A stretch of DNA of 64,000 nt from Campylobacter sp. (GTDB taxonomy: Bacteria; Campylobacterota; Campylobacteria; Campylobacterales; Campylobacteraceae): NCBI RefSeq assembly GCF_019423325.1, contig NZ_JAHZBQ010000001.1:496001-560000 (forward strand), given 5' to 3'. The number at the start of each line of letters is the position of its first letter. Within the stretch, counting starts at the first letter, position 1. Of the stretch, positions 51,979-60,402 are shown piece by piece. The position numbers were made by a program, and so were the translations under genes. Below the pieces are notes generated by a model. It was not told the DNA's origin and did no database searches. It saw nothing but the letters and a program-made list of their open reading frames with translations.

Positions 51979-53455
51979 AATTAAAGCGGCTTTTGCGCCG
52001 TTTAATGAAGTGTTTTGGACCCTATTTGCGTAGGAAACCTTGAAATTTAAGCTTTTACTGGCTAATTTAAAGAGCGTAAATTTAATGGATATCTTTTTAT
52101 TAAAATTTGGCGGCGGTATCTATATAGAAAAGCATTAATCATCTATTACTACTTCTGATACTTTTAAAATTTTTAATAAATTTGCTCGATAGAATTTAAC
52201 TCTTTGCAGTGTAGCGGCGAAATTTCGCAGTGATCTGAAATGCGGGTGCGATGTAAGTTGCCGCGTCTTTAGGAATCCAAATAAATTTAGCTAAATTCCG
52301 CGTGGATGAGCTGATATGCCAAACATATGGAAGCCTTGCCGGTTTAGCAAAGAACTGATTGATACTTAAATTCTAAGGCAAAAAAAACAAGGCTAAAAGC
52401 TTTTCGGCAGTTTTGGCGATAGGTTGTCTTTAAATGTCGTATCAGAAAAATTGTGACCGCAGCGACGCAGGCAGCGCGCTCAGAGCAAAAAAATGGCGCG
52501 AGCATCTGTATCGGCGTAGCGCTTTTAGGCTTCATATGAAAGATCGCATCCAAACGATCCTGCTGTCAAATATCCGTATAAATTACGACGGATTTTTATC
52601 GAGGGCATGGGGGGGCGAGCTATAAGGTATATCCAGCGAATACGTCTTTGCAGCTAGCTGCGCGCAGGCATTTAAAAGACGGAAAGTAAAAGCGAACAAG
52701 TTAAAATCTGAAAGCATTAATAATTGTGCAATAGGTAAATTGCGCTCAGTGGCGAAGTGAGCGCAAACTTTTTGGCAGCTTTGAGCTGTTTGCACGCGCG
52801 TAGGTGGCAGGCGCTACTTTACTTTAAATCTCTTTTTGGATCTTGGGTTTGCGCGCACAGAGCAGCAAGCACTAAGCAGCTCGGCGCGGAGGTATCGTAT
52901 TTTGCACCGCTTTCGCAGTAACTCTCCTTGATACCTGCCAGCTGACGCACTTTCTAGCAATATGATTAATGCTGTTTAGCATTGATGAGGATGAGCTTGG
53001 TGAGTGCAATACAAGCCCGGTAGTGTATAGTGAACGCGCGACTTTACGAGTTTAATATAATTTTAACGGAGAGTTTGAAGCAGTAGCTATGACGGGACAT
53101 ACATAGTTTTTTAACGTCTTATGTAAATTTAAAACGAGTATTATTGCGAGCGGGTGCAAATTTTTAGGTAAAATTTTATGCTCATTGATTTTTATATGGT
53201 TGTACTAAAGCATGCTTCATACAGAAAAATTTCGTATAAATTTTTAACGTAAACTTTGCCCATTTAGGGGAGAAGAGAAGGGAGTAAAATTTTACGATCA
53301 AAAGAGCGGGGGATTATGTCAGCAGGCTGCGTGTGCAACGCAAAAAATAGCGATACAGGAAGCGTATCGAGTAGTGTGGATGAAAAGATGATTTTCATCC
53401 GTCACTTTTTAAAATAAAATTTCTCGACTAAAAAGCGATTTTGCCTTTGTAAATT
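51979..53455. other. 1.48-kb region without a recognisable gene
   Basis: Only short frames without ribosome sites. It contains a strong hairpin with T-run at 52740-52773, a G7 run at 52609 inside a 63-codon frame (52434-52625), and A+T-rich filler. It could hold a decayed gene or an unannotated RNA ending at the hairpin. Confidence 0.45.
52740..52773 (+). terminator. Orphan intrinsic terminator
   Basis: TTGCGCTCA (52740-52748) pairs with TGAGCGCAA (52758-52766) over a 9-base loop, followed by ACTTTTT. No annotated gene ends just upstream, so it may close an unannotated transcript. Confidence 0.6.
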
Positions 53456-53983
53456 TTAAAATTTTGCTAAAAATTCTTCGTATTTTTCTGCACTTTTTGC
53501 GATATATTCGCTATCTGGATGAAATGAAAATCCATAGCCGAAGTGGCACGGCAGCAGTTTAGCACCCGTAAAATTCATAGCGCATTTAAAAGGTGTGATA
53601 ACTTCTTCTATGCAAAATCCGATCGTGCCGTCTTTTTTATAGTTATTTTGCTCGTCGCCGATAGTGATCGCTAGGGCAAATTCTTTACCTTTTAGCTTGT
53701 CGCCGGTGCTGCCGTAAGCCCAGCCGTAGGCAAATACATCGTCGAACCATCGCTTTAAAAGCGGCGGATAGCTGTACCAATAAAGTGGAAACTGAATGAT
53801 AATTTTATCGTGGCTTAAAAGTAACTCCTGTTCGCGCGCAACATCGATTTTGCCGTTCGGATAAGCAGCGTAAATTTCGTGAATATCAAATTTATCCGCT
53901 TGCTTTTTGGCTACCTCGCGCCACGCCTTGTTTGCGTGCGAGCTTGCCATATCGGGATGAGCGATGATGATTAGGTTTTTCAT
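53456..53983 (-). CDS. NAD(P)H quinone oxidoreductase (MdaB/KefF-like flavodoxin fold)
   Basis: 175 residues. Flavodoxin-like FMN/FAD oxidoreductase: MKNLIIIAHPDMASSHANKAW (1-21), IIIQFPLYWYSYPPLLKRWFDDVFAYGWAYG (about 62-92), AITIGDEQNN. The two-electron quinone reduction of this family protects against oxidative stress. A separate unit, 283 bases from the dcuA stop; TAAAATATG-type ribosome site (AAGGAT). Confidence 0.88.
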   Translation of the reverse strand: MKNLIIIAHPDMASSHANKAWREVAKKQADKFDIHEIYAAYPNGKIDVAREQELLLSHDKIIIQFPLYWYSYPPLLKRWFDDVFAYGWAYGSTGDKLKGKEFALAITIGDEQNNYKKDGTIGFCIEEVITPFKCAMNFTGAKLLPCHFGYGFSFHPDSEYIAKSAEKYEEFLAKF

Positions 53984-54221
53984 ATTTTATCCTTGTTTTA
54001 AATTTCTTACATTATATGTTTTTTGGCTGAAATTTTGATTTATCATCTAGCATAATATGGGTATGAAATTTCAAATAAAATTTTACTTCCACCCAAATAC
54101 TACCGGAAGACTTGTAGTTTTTTGCATGCGATTAGAAGTTAAATTTATAAGCAAATATGGCAGATCCCAAAATCGATAGAATTTTATCTATTAAATTGTA
54201 TTAAAAATTTTAAATGGTATG

Positions 54222-54247
54222 AAAAATGCGCCGAAAAATTCGGCGCA
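54222..54247 (-). terminator. Intrinsic terminator after dcuA
   Basis: On the minus strand TGCGCCGAA-TTT-TTCGGCGCA is followed by TTTTTC. Stem 9 bp, loop 3, located 20 bases after the dcuA stop. Confidence 0.85.
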
Positions 54248-54266
54248 AATGAAAGGAATACTAATC

Positions 54267-55610
54267 TTAGATTAGCGCAGGAGCTACTAAAAATCCTAGA
54301 GCAACCGAAAGCGCAACCATAATGGTTCCCGGAAGGAAAAACGAGTGGTTAAATACAAATTTACCGACTCTGGTTGTTCCAGTATCGTCCATCGCGATCG
54401 CGCCGAGCGTCGTAGGATAGGTAGGGAGCACGAACAAGCCTGAAACGGCTGCGAACGATGCGACTAAGATCCAAATTTGACCGGAATTTTCAGGGCTAGT
54501 CATTCCAAGCGCGGCAGCAACGGCAGGCATCATAACCTTTGTGGTTGCAGCCTGCGAGTATAGCAAGCAGCTTAGGAAATATAGCGCGACGGCTAGTACG
54601 AAAGGATACTGCGTAACGACGTTTTTAGCTACCTCTTTGATGCTGTCGATGTGACCGTTTACGAAAGTAGTACCGAGCCATGCGATACCGATGACGCAGA
54701 TGCACGCATTCATACCGCTTTGGAAAGTGCTGGTAGAGAGCAGTTTGCCCGTATCGATCTTGCACAAAACAGCGATAAGAAAGCCGATAGTTAGCATAAA
54801 GCTGATGATCGCACTATCTCTTGAAAGGATTGGTTTTTCCACCAAACCGACGCTCTTTGAGATCGCAAGCGCATAGCAAACGACGATCAAAACGCCGACA
54901 GCAAATATCGCAACCGATCTTTTCGCATAAGGCTTCGGCTCTTTATACTCCTCGGCTTTGATCTCGGCTACGAGACCTTTTGAAAGTCTCTCTTTGTAAA
55001 CAGGGTCTTTTGAAAGATCGAGATCGTAGAATTTATTTACGATGAAAGCCGTGATGATCATAGCTACGAAGGTAGTAGAGATGCAGATAAACAAAAGCTT
55101 AGGATAGCTAACGCCTAGCTTCTCGCACAGACCGCTCATAGCGACGAATGCCGCCGAAATAGGGCTCGCAGTGATCGCTACCTGAGACGAGACGACCGAA
55201 AGCGCAAGAGGAGCGGAAGGCTTGATGTTCTGCGTCTTTGCGACCTCTACGATAACAGGGATCATAGAAAACGCAGTATGTCCGGTACCCGCAAGTATCG
55301 TAAGTAGATAGGTAACGATAGGCGCTAGGAAGTTGATCTGCTTAGGATTTTTCCTTAAAATTTTAGATGCAACCTGAACCAAATAATCAAGTCCGCCTGC
55401 GACTTGTAGCGCCGTAATCGCGGAGATTACCGATGCGATAATTAGGATAACGTCAATCGGGATATCCTTCATATCGACCTTCATGCCCAAAATGGCTAGG
55501 ACGACAACGCCCAAGCCGCCTGCATAACCGACGCCCATGCCGCCTAGCTTAACGCCTAGGTAGATGCCGCCTAGCAACACGATAAATTGCAATATCACCA
55601 TAAAGTCCAT
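54267..55610 (-). CDS. dcuA: Anaerobic C4-dicarboxylate transporter DcuA/DcuB family
   Basis: 447 residues, about 11-12 membrane helices, with AAGGAG before the ATG. Dcu signatures: QFIVLLGGIYLGVKLGGMGVGYAGG (about 7-31), HTAFSMIPVIVEVAKTQNIKPSAPL (about 117-141), TFVNGH, SQAATTKVMMPAVAAALG (about 354-371). Takes up aspartate or exchanges it for succinate. Directly downstream of aspA in the same direction, so aspartate is converted to fumarate and the pair supports fumarate respiration. The aspA-dcuA gap of 286 bases is unusually long. Confidence 0.93.
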   Translation of the reverse strand: MDFMVILQFIVLLGGIYLGVKLGGMGVGYAGGLGVVVLAILGMKVDMKDIPIDVILIIASVISAITALQVAGGLDYLVQVASKILRKNPKQINFLAPIVTYLLTILAGTGHTAFSMIPVIVEVAKTQNIKPSAPLALSVVSSQVAITASPISAAFVAMSGLCEKLGVSYPKLLFICISTTFVAMIITAFIVNKFYDLDLSKDPVYKERLSKGLVAEIKAEEYKEPKPYAKRSVAIFAVGVLIVVCYALAISKSVGLVEKPILSRDSAIISFMLTIGFLIAVLCKIDTGKLLSTSTFQSGMNACICVIGIAWLGTTFVNGHIDSIKEVAKNVVTQYPFVLAVALYFLSCLLYSQAATTKVMMPAVAAALGMTSPENSGQIWILVASFAAVSGLFVLPTYPTTLGAIAMDDTGTTRVGKFVFNHSFFLPGTIMVALSVALGFLVAPALI

Positions 55611-55896
55611 TGCAAAACTCCTTATAAAGTAATTTTTTTAACGGCGCGCAGAATTCTAAAGATTTCAGCAGGTAAAATCCGAATTATCTTTATAATTCAG
55701 TGGTCGGAATTCTATGCGGAATTTTATCCTAAAATTTCGCAAGTGGAATTTTACTCCACGGAAGCTAAATCTAACTTGATGAAATTCTGCATCTACGGAA
55801 TTCTGCACGATCAATTTTATCTATTTAGAATTCTACTTTGCGGAATTTCGCCTATTAAATTAACCGACGAAATTCCGCGCCGCACCTAGTTTGAAA

Positions 55897-57303
55897 CTAT
55901 TTTTTGCTCATATGTGGGTTGAGCATAGATTTAGGCTCTAGGATCTTATCGATCTCCTCTTTTTTTAAATATCCGCGCTCTAGGCAGATTTCGCCGACGG
56001 ATTTTCCGGTCTGAAGTGCCTCTTTGGCGATACTTGCAGATTTTTCGTAGCCGATGTAAGGATTGAATGCAGTAACGATACCGACGGAATTTAGCACCGA
56101 TTTTAGGCAAGCTTCAGGATTTGCTTTTAGATGTTTGATAGCTTTTTCAGCTAGTGTATTCATCGCATTTTCCAAAAGCACGATCGAGTTAAATAACGCA
56201 TATGCGATGCCAGGCTCAAACGCATTAAGCTCGAATTCTCCGCGCTCGGAGCAAAGCATAATCGTAACGTCGTTGCCGATTACCTCATAGCAAGCCTCGC
56301 CTACAACCTCAGCGATGACTGGGTTTACTTTGCCCGGCATGATGGAGCTGCCCGGTTGCATCTTAGGAAGCTCGATTTCGCCTAGACCGCATCTAGGACC
56401 GGAGTTCATAAGACGTAGGTCGTTTGCGATTTTACTTAGGCGGACGGCTGCTGTTTTTAACGCGCCGCTAACGTGGACGAAGTCCGCAGTGTCTTGTGTG
56501 GCGGCGATGAAGTCCTCTGCGGCTTTAAATTTAACGCCGGTGATCTCGCCCAGTTTTTTCTCGACTACGTTTTTGTAATCAGGGTGGCAGTTGATGCCCG
56601 TACCAATCGCCGTAGCGCCCATATTTAGGTAAGTCATCGACTCTCTAGCAGCTTTGATAAGTGCGATATCGGTTTTGATGTAGGTAGCAAAAGCATTGAA
56701 AGTGTTTCCAAGAGTAGTAGGAACGGCGTCCTCAAGCTCCGTCCTTCCCATTTTGATGACATCTTTGTATTCTTTGGCTTTAACTTCAAGCTCTTTTTTC
56801 AAATTTTCCATAGCTTTTAATAGATCGGTTAGCTTGGCGTAAGCGGCGACTTTGATCGAGCTAGGATAGGTATCGTTGGTGCTTTGACCCAAATTTGTGT
56901 GATCGTTTGGATGGAGGTATTGGTATTCGCCCTTTTTATGTCCCATGCTCTCCAAAGCTATATTGGTAATGACCTCGTTGGTATTCATATTCGTCGAAGT
57001 TCCGGCGCCGCCTTGGATCATATCGACTACGAATTGATCTCTGAACTCTCCTGCGATGAGCCTGTCGCAAGCTTTTGCAATCGCATCGGCTTTTTGCGCG
57101 TCTAGGACTCCGACCTCTTTATTGGCTAGTGCAGCTGCTTTTTTGATTTGTGCAAATGCCTTGATAAAAAATGGATAGTCTTTGAGCGCTCGTCCGCTTA
57201 GGTGGAAGTTCTCTAGTGCCCTAAATGTTTGCACACCGTAGTAAAAATCGTCGGAAATTTCTAATTCCCCGATGAAATCGTGTTCTTTTCTGGTCTTTGC
57301 CAT
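55897..57303 (-). CDS. aspA: Aspartate ammonia-lyase
   Basis: 468 residues, full length. Deaminates L-aspartate to fumarate. Motifs: GGAGTSTNMNTNEVI (about 99-113), TDPNDHTNLGQSTND-like YLHPNDHTNLGQSTNDTYPS (about 131-150), and the signature GSSIMPGKVNPV (about 320-331). AAGGACTT precedes the ATG. Provides ammonia and respirable fumarate; in Campylobacter aspartate is a main carbon source. Paired with dcuA. A short hairpin lies 40 bases upstream. Confidence 0.95.
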   Translation of the reverse strand: MAKTRKEHDFIGELEISDDFYYGVQTFRALENFHLSGRALKDYPFFIKAFAQIKKAAALANKEVGVLDAQKADAIAKACDRLIAGEFRDQFVVDMIQGGAGTSTNMNTNEVITNIALESMGHKKGEYQYLHPNDHTNLGQSTNDTYPSSIKVAAYAKLTDLLKAMENLKKELEVKAKEYKDVIKMGRTELEDAVPTTLGNTFNAFATYIKTDIALIKAARESMTYLNMGATAIGTGINCHPDYKNVVEKKLGEITGVKFKAAEDFIAATQDTADFVHVSGALKTAAVRLSKIANDLRLMNSGPRCGLGEIELPKMQPGSSIMPGKVNPVIAEVVGEACYEVIGNDVTIMLCSERGEFELNAFEPGIAYALFNSIVLLENAMNTLAEKAIKHLKANPEACLKSVLNSVGIVTAFNPYIGYEKSASIAKEALQTGKSVGEICLERGYLKKEEIDKILEPKSMLNPHMSKK

Positions 57304-57618
57304 AATAAGTCCTTTCGTTGAAATTGTTAATGGAATTTTAAAGCTTTTAGTATTAAAAGCAGCTTAAAACGTAACGAAAAATTAAAATTTAGAAATTAGT
57401 ATGATTGTTTAAGGCTTTAAATATAATTTTACTTAAAAAATATTTTGGAATTCGCTACTAAGGTATAATTACACTTTAATAGAAATATCGTATCGCACGC
57501 GGATTATGAAAGTGAAATTATAAAAATTCTTGTTTAGCTTAAATTATAATTTGAAAAATTTAAAGTTAAAGGCGGCAAAATGGAATTTTTTATTGTATTT
57601 GTATTTACTAGAGTGGAG
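57304..57618. other. Upstream region of aspA with hairpin
   Basis: 315 bases between the DedA gene and aspA; contains the aspA control region and A+T-rich DNA. A dyad at 57343-57360 is described separately; no gene found. Confidence 0.5.
57343..57360 (-). promoter_or_regulatory. Short dyad 40 bases upstream of aspA
   Basis: GCTTTTA and TAAAAGC pair across GTAT. Position in the leader or promoter fits an operator or an mRNA hairpin; which regulator binds is unknown. Confidence 0.35.
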
Positions 57619-58218
57619 CTATTTTTTGCGTTTTATAAAATAAATATATAGGAGCGAGATTATAATGACGACAGCGAACAGAGCGATCGTAATTAGATGC
57701 AGATCTTGCTTGATTAGCTCCTCGTTTTCGCCGATGAAATATCCTAAGCTCATCAGTATTAGTGTCCAAATCGCAGCTCCAAGCCCGGTAAATAGCACGA
57801 AGCGCGCGACATTCATCTTTGCAAGCCCCGCAGGAAGGCTGATGTATTGACGGATGCCAGGGATTAGGCGGCAGTTAAACGTTGAAATTTCGCCATGGCG
57901 GTTAAAAAAAGCTTCGAATTTTGCAAATTTCTCCTCGGTGATGCCTACGTATTTGCCGTATTTAGCGATAATCTTACGTCCAAAAAAGTAGCATAGATAG
58001 TAATTAAACAGCGCGCCGGTGATGCTGCCGCCAAGCCCACAAACAAATGCTAGAGCAAAGCTCATCTGCGATTTTGAGGCCAGATAGCCTGCAGGGATCA
58101 TCACTACTTCACTTGGGAAGGGAAAGAAGCTGCTTTCTAAAAACATCATCACAAAAATGCCAAGGTATCCCCAACCTGCGACAAATTCTACGATAAAATT
58201 TACGATATTAGAAAGCAT
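57619..58218 (-). CDS. DedA-family membrane protein
   Basis: 199 residues. Conserved points: MFLESSFFPFPSEVVMIPAGYLA (about 25-47), YLCYFFGRKII (about 72-82), and NCRLIPGIRQYISLPAG (about 117-133) followed by the last helices. DedA/Tvp38 proteins act in lipid carrier recycling, such as undecaprenyl phosphate or phosphatidylethanolamine flipping, and in proton-motive-force homeostasis. AAGGAATTC precedes the ATG. It lies between aspA (upstream gene) and peb4 but is probably separately transcribed. Confidence 0.9.
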   Translation of the reverse strand: MLSNIVNFIVEFVAGWGYLGIFVMMFLESSFFPFPSEVVMIPAGYLASKSQMSFALAFVCGLGGSITGALFNYYLCYFFGRKIIAKYGKYVGITEEKFAKFEAFFNRHGEISTFNCRLIPGIRQYISLPAGLAKMNVARFVLFTGLGAAIWTLILMSLGYFIGENEELIKQDLHLITIALFAVVIIISLLYIYFIKRKK

Positions 58219-58453
58219 TTGAATTCCTTGATTTAATGTAAAAAACCGGATACGCTTAAAATTTCGCGGAATTTAGCATCAGCAAAGTAAATAAGTTTGA
58301 AATTTAACAACCCAGCAATATAAGAGTGAGCTTAAAATTTCGCGAAATTTAGCGCATATAAAACAAAGGCGCGGACTAAAATTTATCCCTGCAAGTTGCC
58401 ACCGTAGCGAACTTGCATTATAAATTTAATAGCCTCGCGCCTTAAAATTAAAA

Positions 58454-59278
58454 CTATTTTGCGTATTCGATGTTTAGTTTGCCGAATAGCTCATTAGCCT
58501 TGTCATCGATTTTTTTATTTACTTTGCTTGGAAGTAATTGATTTTTGATGAGATCTTTTACCTTTTCAAACGGCATAGTCTCAGCCTTTTTGCTGCTTTC
58601 TTTGTAGATTATATGATATCCGAATTGCGTCTTTACCGGCGTTTTGCTCATCTCACCATCTTTTAGCGCAAACGCCGCTTTTTCAAACTCCGGCACCATC
58701 ATGCCTTTGCCAAAAGAGCCCAAATCGCCACCATTTTCTTTCGCACTTGGATCGATTGAAATTTCTTTAGCTAGCTTATTAAATTCCTCTTTTAAATTCT
58801 CTTTTTTGACTTTTGATAGCTTCGCAATCGCGTTTTTAGCAGCCTTTTCGTCTGCTACTAAGATATGGCTTGCAGTAACGGAATCTGGTTGCATGAAATT
58901 CTGTTTATTTTCATCATAAATTTTTTTAGCTTCCTCGTCGCTGATGCTTACGTCTTTAGCCTGTTCGCGTTGCCATAGATTAAATGCTATGCCATCTTTA
59001 GCTAGCTCTAGCTGATGTTTATATTCGTCGCTGTTTTCAATACCTGATTTTTTCGCCTCTGCGATTAGAAGTTTGTATTTGATCAGATCGTCGATTAGTT
59101 TTTTCTTCTCATCGGCGGTTGGTTCCTGTCCGCCGTGCTGCATACCTTGAGCCAAAAACGGTGCAACATCCTCATCCGTAATAGTGATATTTGCGTCTTT
59201 TGCAGTAGCCAAAACGCCTGCATTAAGCGAAGATATAGCCATAGCGGCAACAAAGCTGAAAGATAAAATTCTTTTCAT
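58454..59278 (-). CDS. peb4: PEB4-like periplasmic peptidyl-prolyl isomerase / chaperone
   Basis: 274 residues. Signal peptide MKRILSFSFVAAMAISSLNA. N-terminal SurA-like chaperone helices (about 22-130) followed by one parvulin domain: TASHILVADEKAAKNAI (about 141-157), the FGKGMMVPEFEKAAFAL stretch (about 191-207), and TQFGYHIIYKE (about 219-229). Cbf2/PEB4 of C. jejuni has the same layout and folds outer-membrane proteins. A TATAAT box lies 31 bases upstream on the minus strand. Confidence 0.93.
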   Translation of the reverse strand: MKRILSFSFVAAMAISSLNAGVLATAKDANITITDEDVAPFLAQGMQHGGQEPTADEKKKLIDDLIKYKLLIAEAKKSGIENSDEYKHQLELAKDGIAFNLWQREQAKDVSISDEEAKKIYDENKQNFMQPDSVTASHILVADEKAAKNAIAKLSKVKKENLKEEFNKLAKEISIDPSAKENGGDLGSFGKGMMVPEFEKAAFALKDGEMSKTPVKTQFGYHIIYKESSKKAETMPFEKVKDLIKNQLLPSKVNKKIDDKANELFGKLNIEYAK

Positions 59279-59309
59279 TATTTTTCCTTTATTCGGTAAA
59301 TTTCGCGCA

Positions 59310-59315
59310 ATTATA
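59310..59315 (-). promoter_or_regulatory. -10 box for peb4
   Basis: TATAAT on the minus strand, 31 bases before the ATG. Confidence 0.5.
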
Positions 59316-59350
59316 AAAAAAGATAGTAAACAAAATAGCGAATGCCAGCA

Positions 59351-59377
59351 AATTCGGCGCGAATCCTGCGCCGAATT
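59351..59377 (-). terminator. Hairpin after metQ
   Basis: AATTCGGCGC and GCGCCGAATT pair as a 10-bp stem with a 7-base loop, 16 bases beyond the metQ stop, with moderate T content after it on the minus strand. Confidence 0.65.
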
Positions 59378-59392
59378 TTAAAAAGAGGGGAG

Positions 59393-60169
59393 TTAAAACG
59401 ACGGGATGATTGCGCCTTTATATTGCGTCTCGATAAATTTTTTCACTTTCTCGCTTTGAATCGCTTTATCTAGCGCCTTGATCTTAGGGCTGTTTTCGTT
59501 GCCTTCTTTAACGCTAATAACATTTGTATAAGGGTTGCCCTCAGCCTTTTCTAAAAATAGCGAATCTTTGATCGGGTTTAAATTTGCGTTAAAGGCAAAA
59601 TTTGAGTTGATAACCGCAATATCTACATCGCCCAGAGTGCGTGGAAGTGCGGCGCCCTCAAGCTCTAAAATTTCTAAATTTTTAGGGTTTTTCGTGACAT
59701 CTAACGGCGTGCGAAGCTTGGCATTTTGATCAACTTCGATGAGCCCCGCGGCTACGAGTAGATCAAGAGCGCGGCTTTCGTTAGTCGGATCGTTTGGCAC
59801 GGCAACTTTAGCACCGTTTTTAAGATCTTTTAAATTTTTAATCTTATGGCTGTAGATGCCCATCGGCTCTAAATGCACGCCCACGGTCGCTTTTAACTTC
59901 GTGCCTTTATTGGCGTTAAATTCCTCCATATACGGCACGTGCTGGAAAAATCCCGCATCCACGTCGCCGCTGTCGGTAGCGAGGTTCGGGGTTACGTAGT
60001 CGTTGAAAACTTTTACTTCAAGATCGTAGCCTTGGGCTTTTAGATCGGGCTTGATCTGCTCTAAAATTTCGGCATGCGGTATCGGAGTAGCGGCGACTAC
60101 GATTTTTTCGGCAAGAGCGAAGCTGACGACGCTAGCGCTAAGAAGCGAAGCGAGAAGAAATTTCTTCAT
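59393..60169 (-). CDS. metQ: Methionine-binding protein MetQ (NlpA family)
   Basis: 258 residues with signal peptide MKKFLLASLLSASVVSFALA and no cysteine in a lipobox, so soluble periplasmic rather than a lipoprotein. NlpA/MetQ signatures: VAATPIPHAEILEQIKPDLKAQG (about 25-47), FFQHVPYMEEFN (about 75-86), VPNDPTNESRALDLL (about 126-140), and LPRTLGDVDIAVINSNFA (about 181-198). Delivers methionine to MetI/MetN. MetI is encoded 37 kb away at 21928, and no MetN is in the window. Confidence 0.92.
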   Translation of the reverse strand: MKKFLLASLLSASVVSFALAEKIVVAATPIPHAEILEQIKPDLKAQGYDLEVKVFNDYVTPNLATDSGDVDAGFFQHVPYMEEFNANKGTKLKATVGVHLEPMGIYSHKIKNLKDLKNGAKVAVPNDPTNESRALDLLVAAGLIEVDQNAKLRTPLDVTKNPKNLEILELEGAALPRTLGDVDIAVINSNFAFNANLNPIKDSLFLEKAEGNPYTNVISVKEGNENSPKIKALDKAIQSEKVKKFIETQYKGAIIPSF

Positions 60170-60314
60170 ATTTAATCCTTTTGGTTAAAATTTCGCGGTA
60201 TTATAGCAGGTAGAATTTTTAATGTCAAGTATTTTTATATGATTTTTTAAAATTTTATCTAAAATATTCTAAAATTCGATATTTCTATATATATTTAAAT
60301 ACTACATTTTATTG

Positions 60315-60320
60315 TATAAT
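60315..60320 (+). promoter_or_regulatory. -10 box (TATAAT) upstream of valS
   Basis: TGTATAAT lies about 83 bases before the valS ATG in the divergent gap with metQ, implying a long 5' leader. Confidence 0.4.
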
Positions 60321-60402
60321 GCAGAATTGGCACGCTTTAATGAGCGCTTTACATAAATTCCGCTAAAATCGCAAAATTTAAAATTTTAAAAAAGGGCTGA
60401 AA

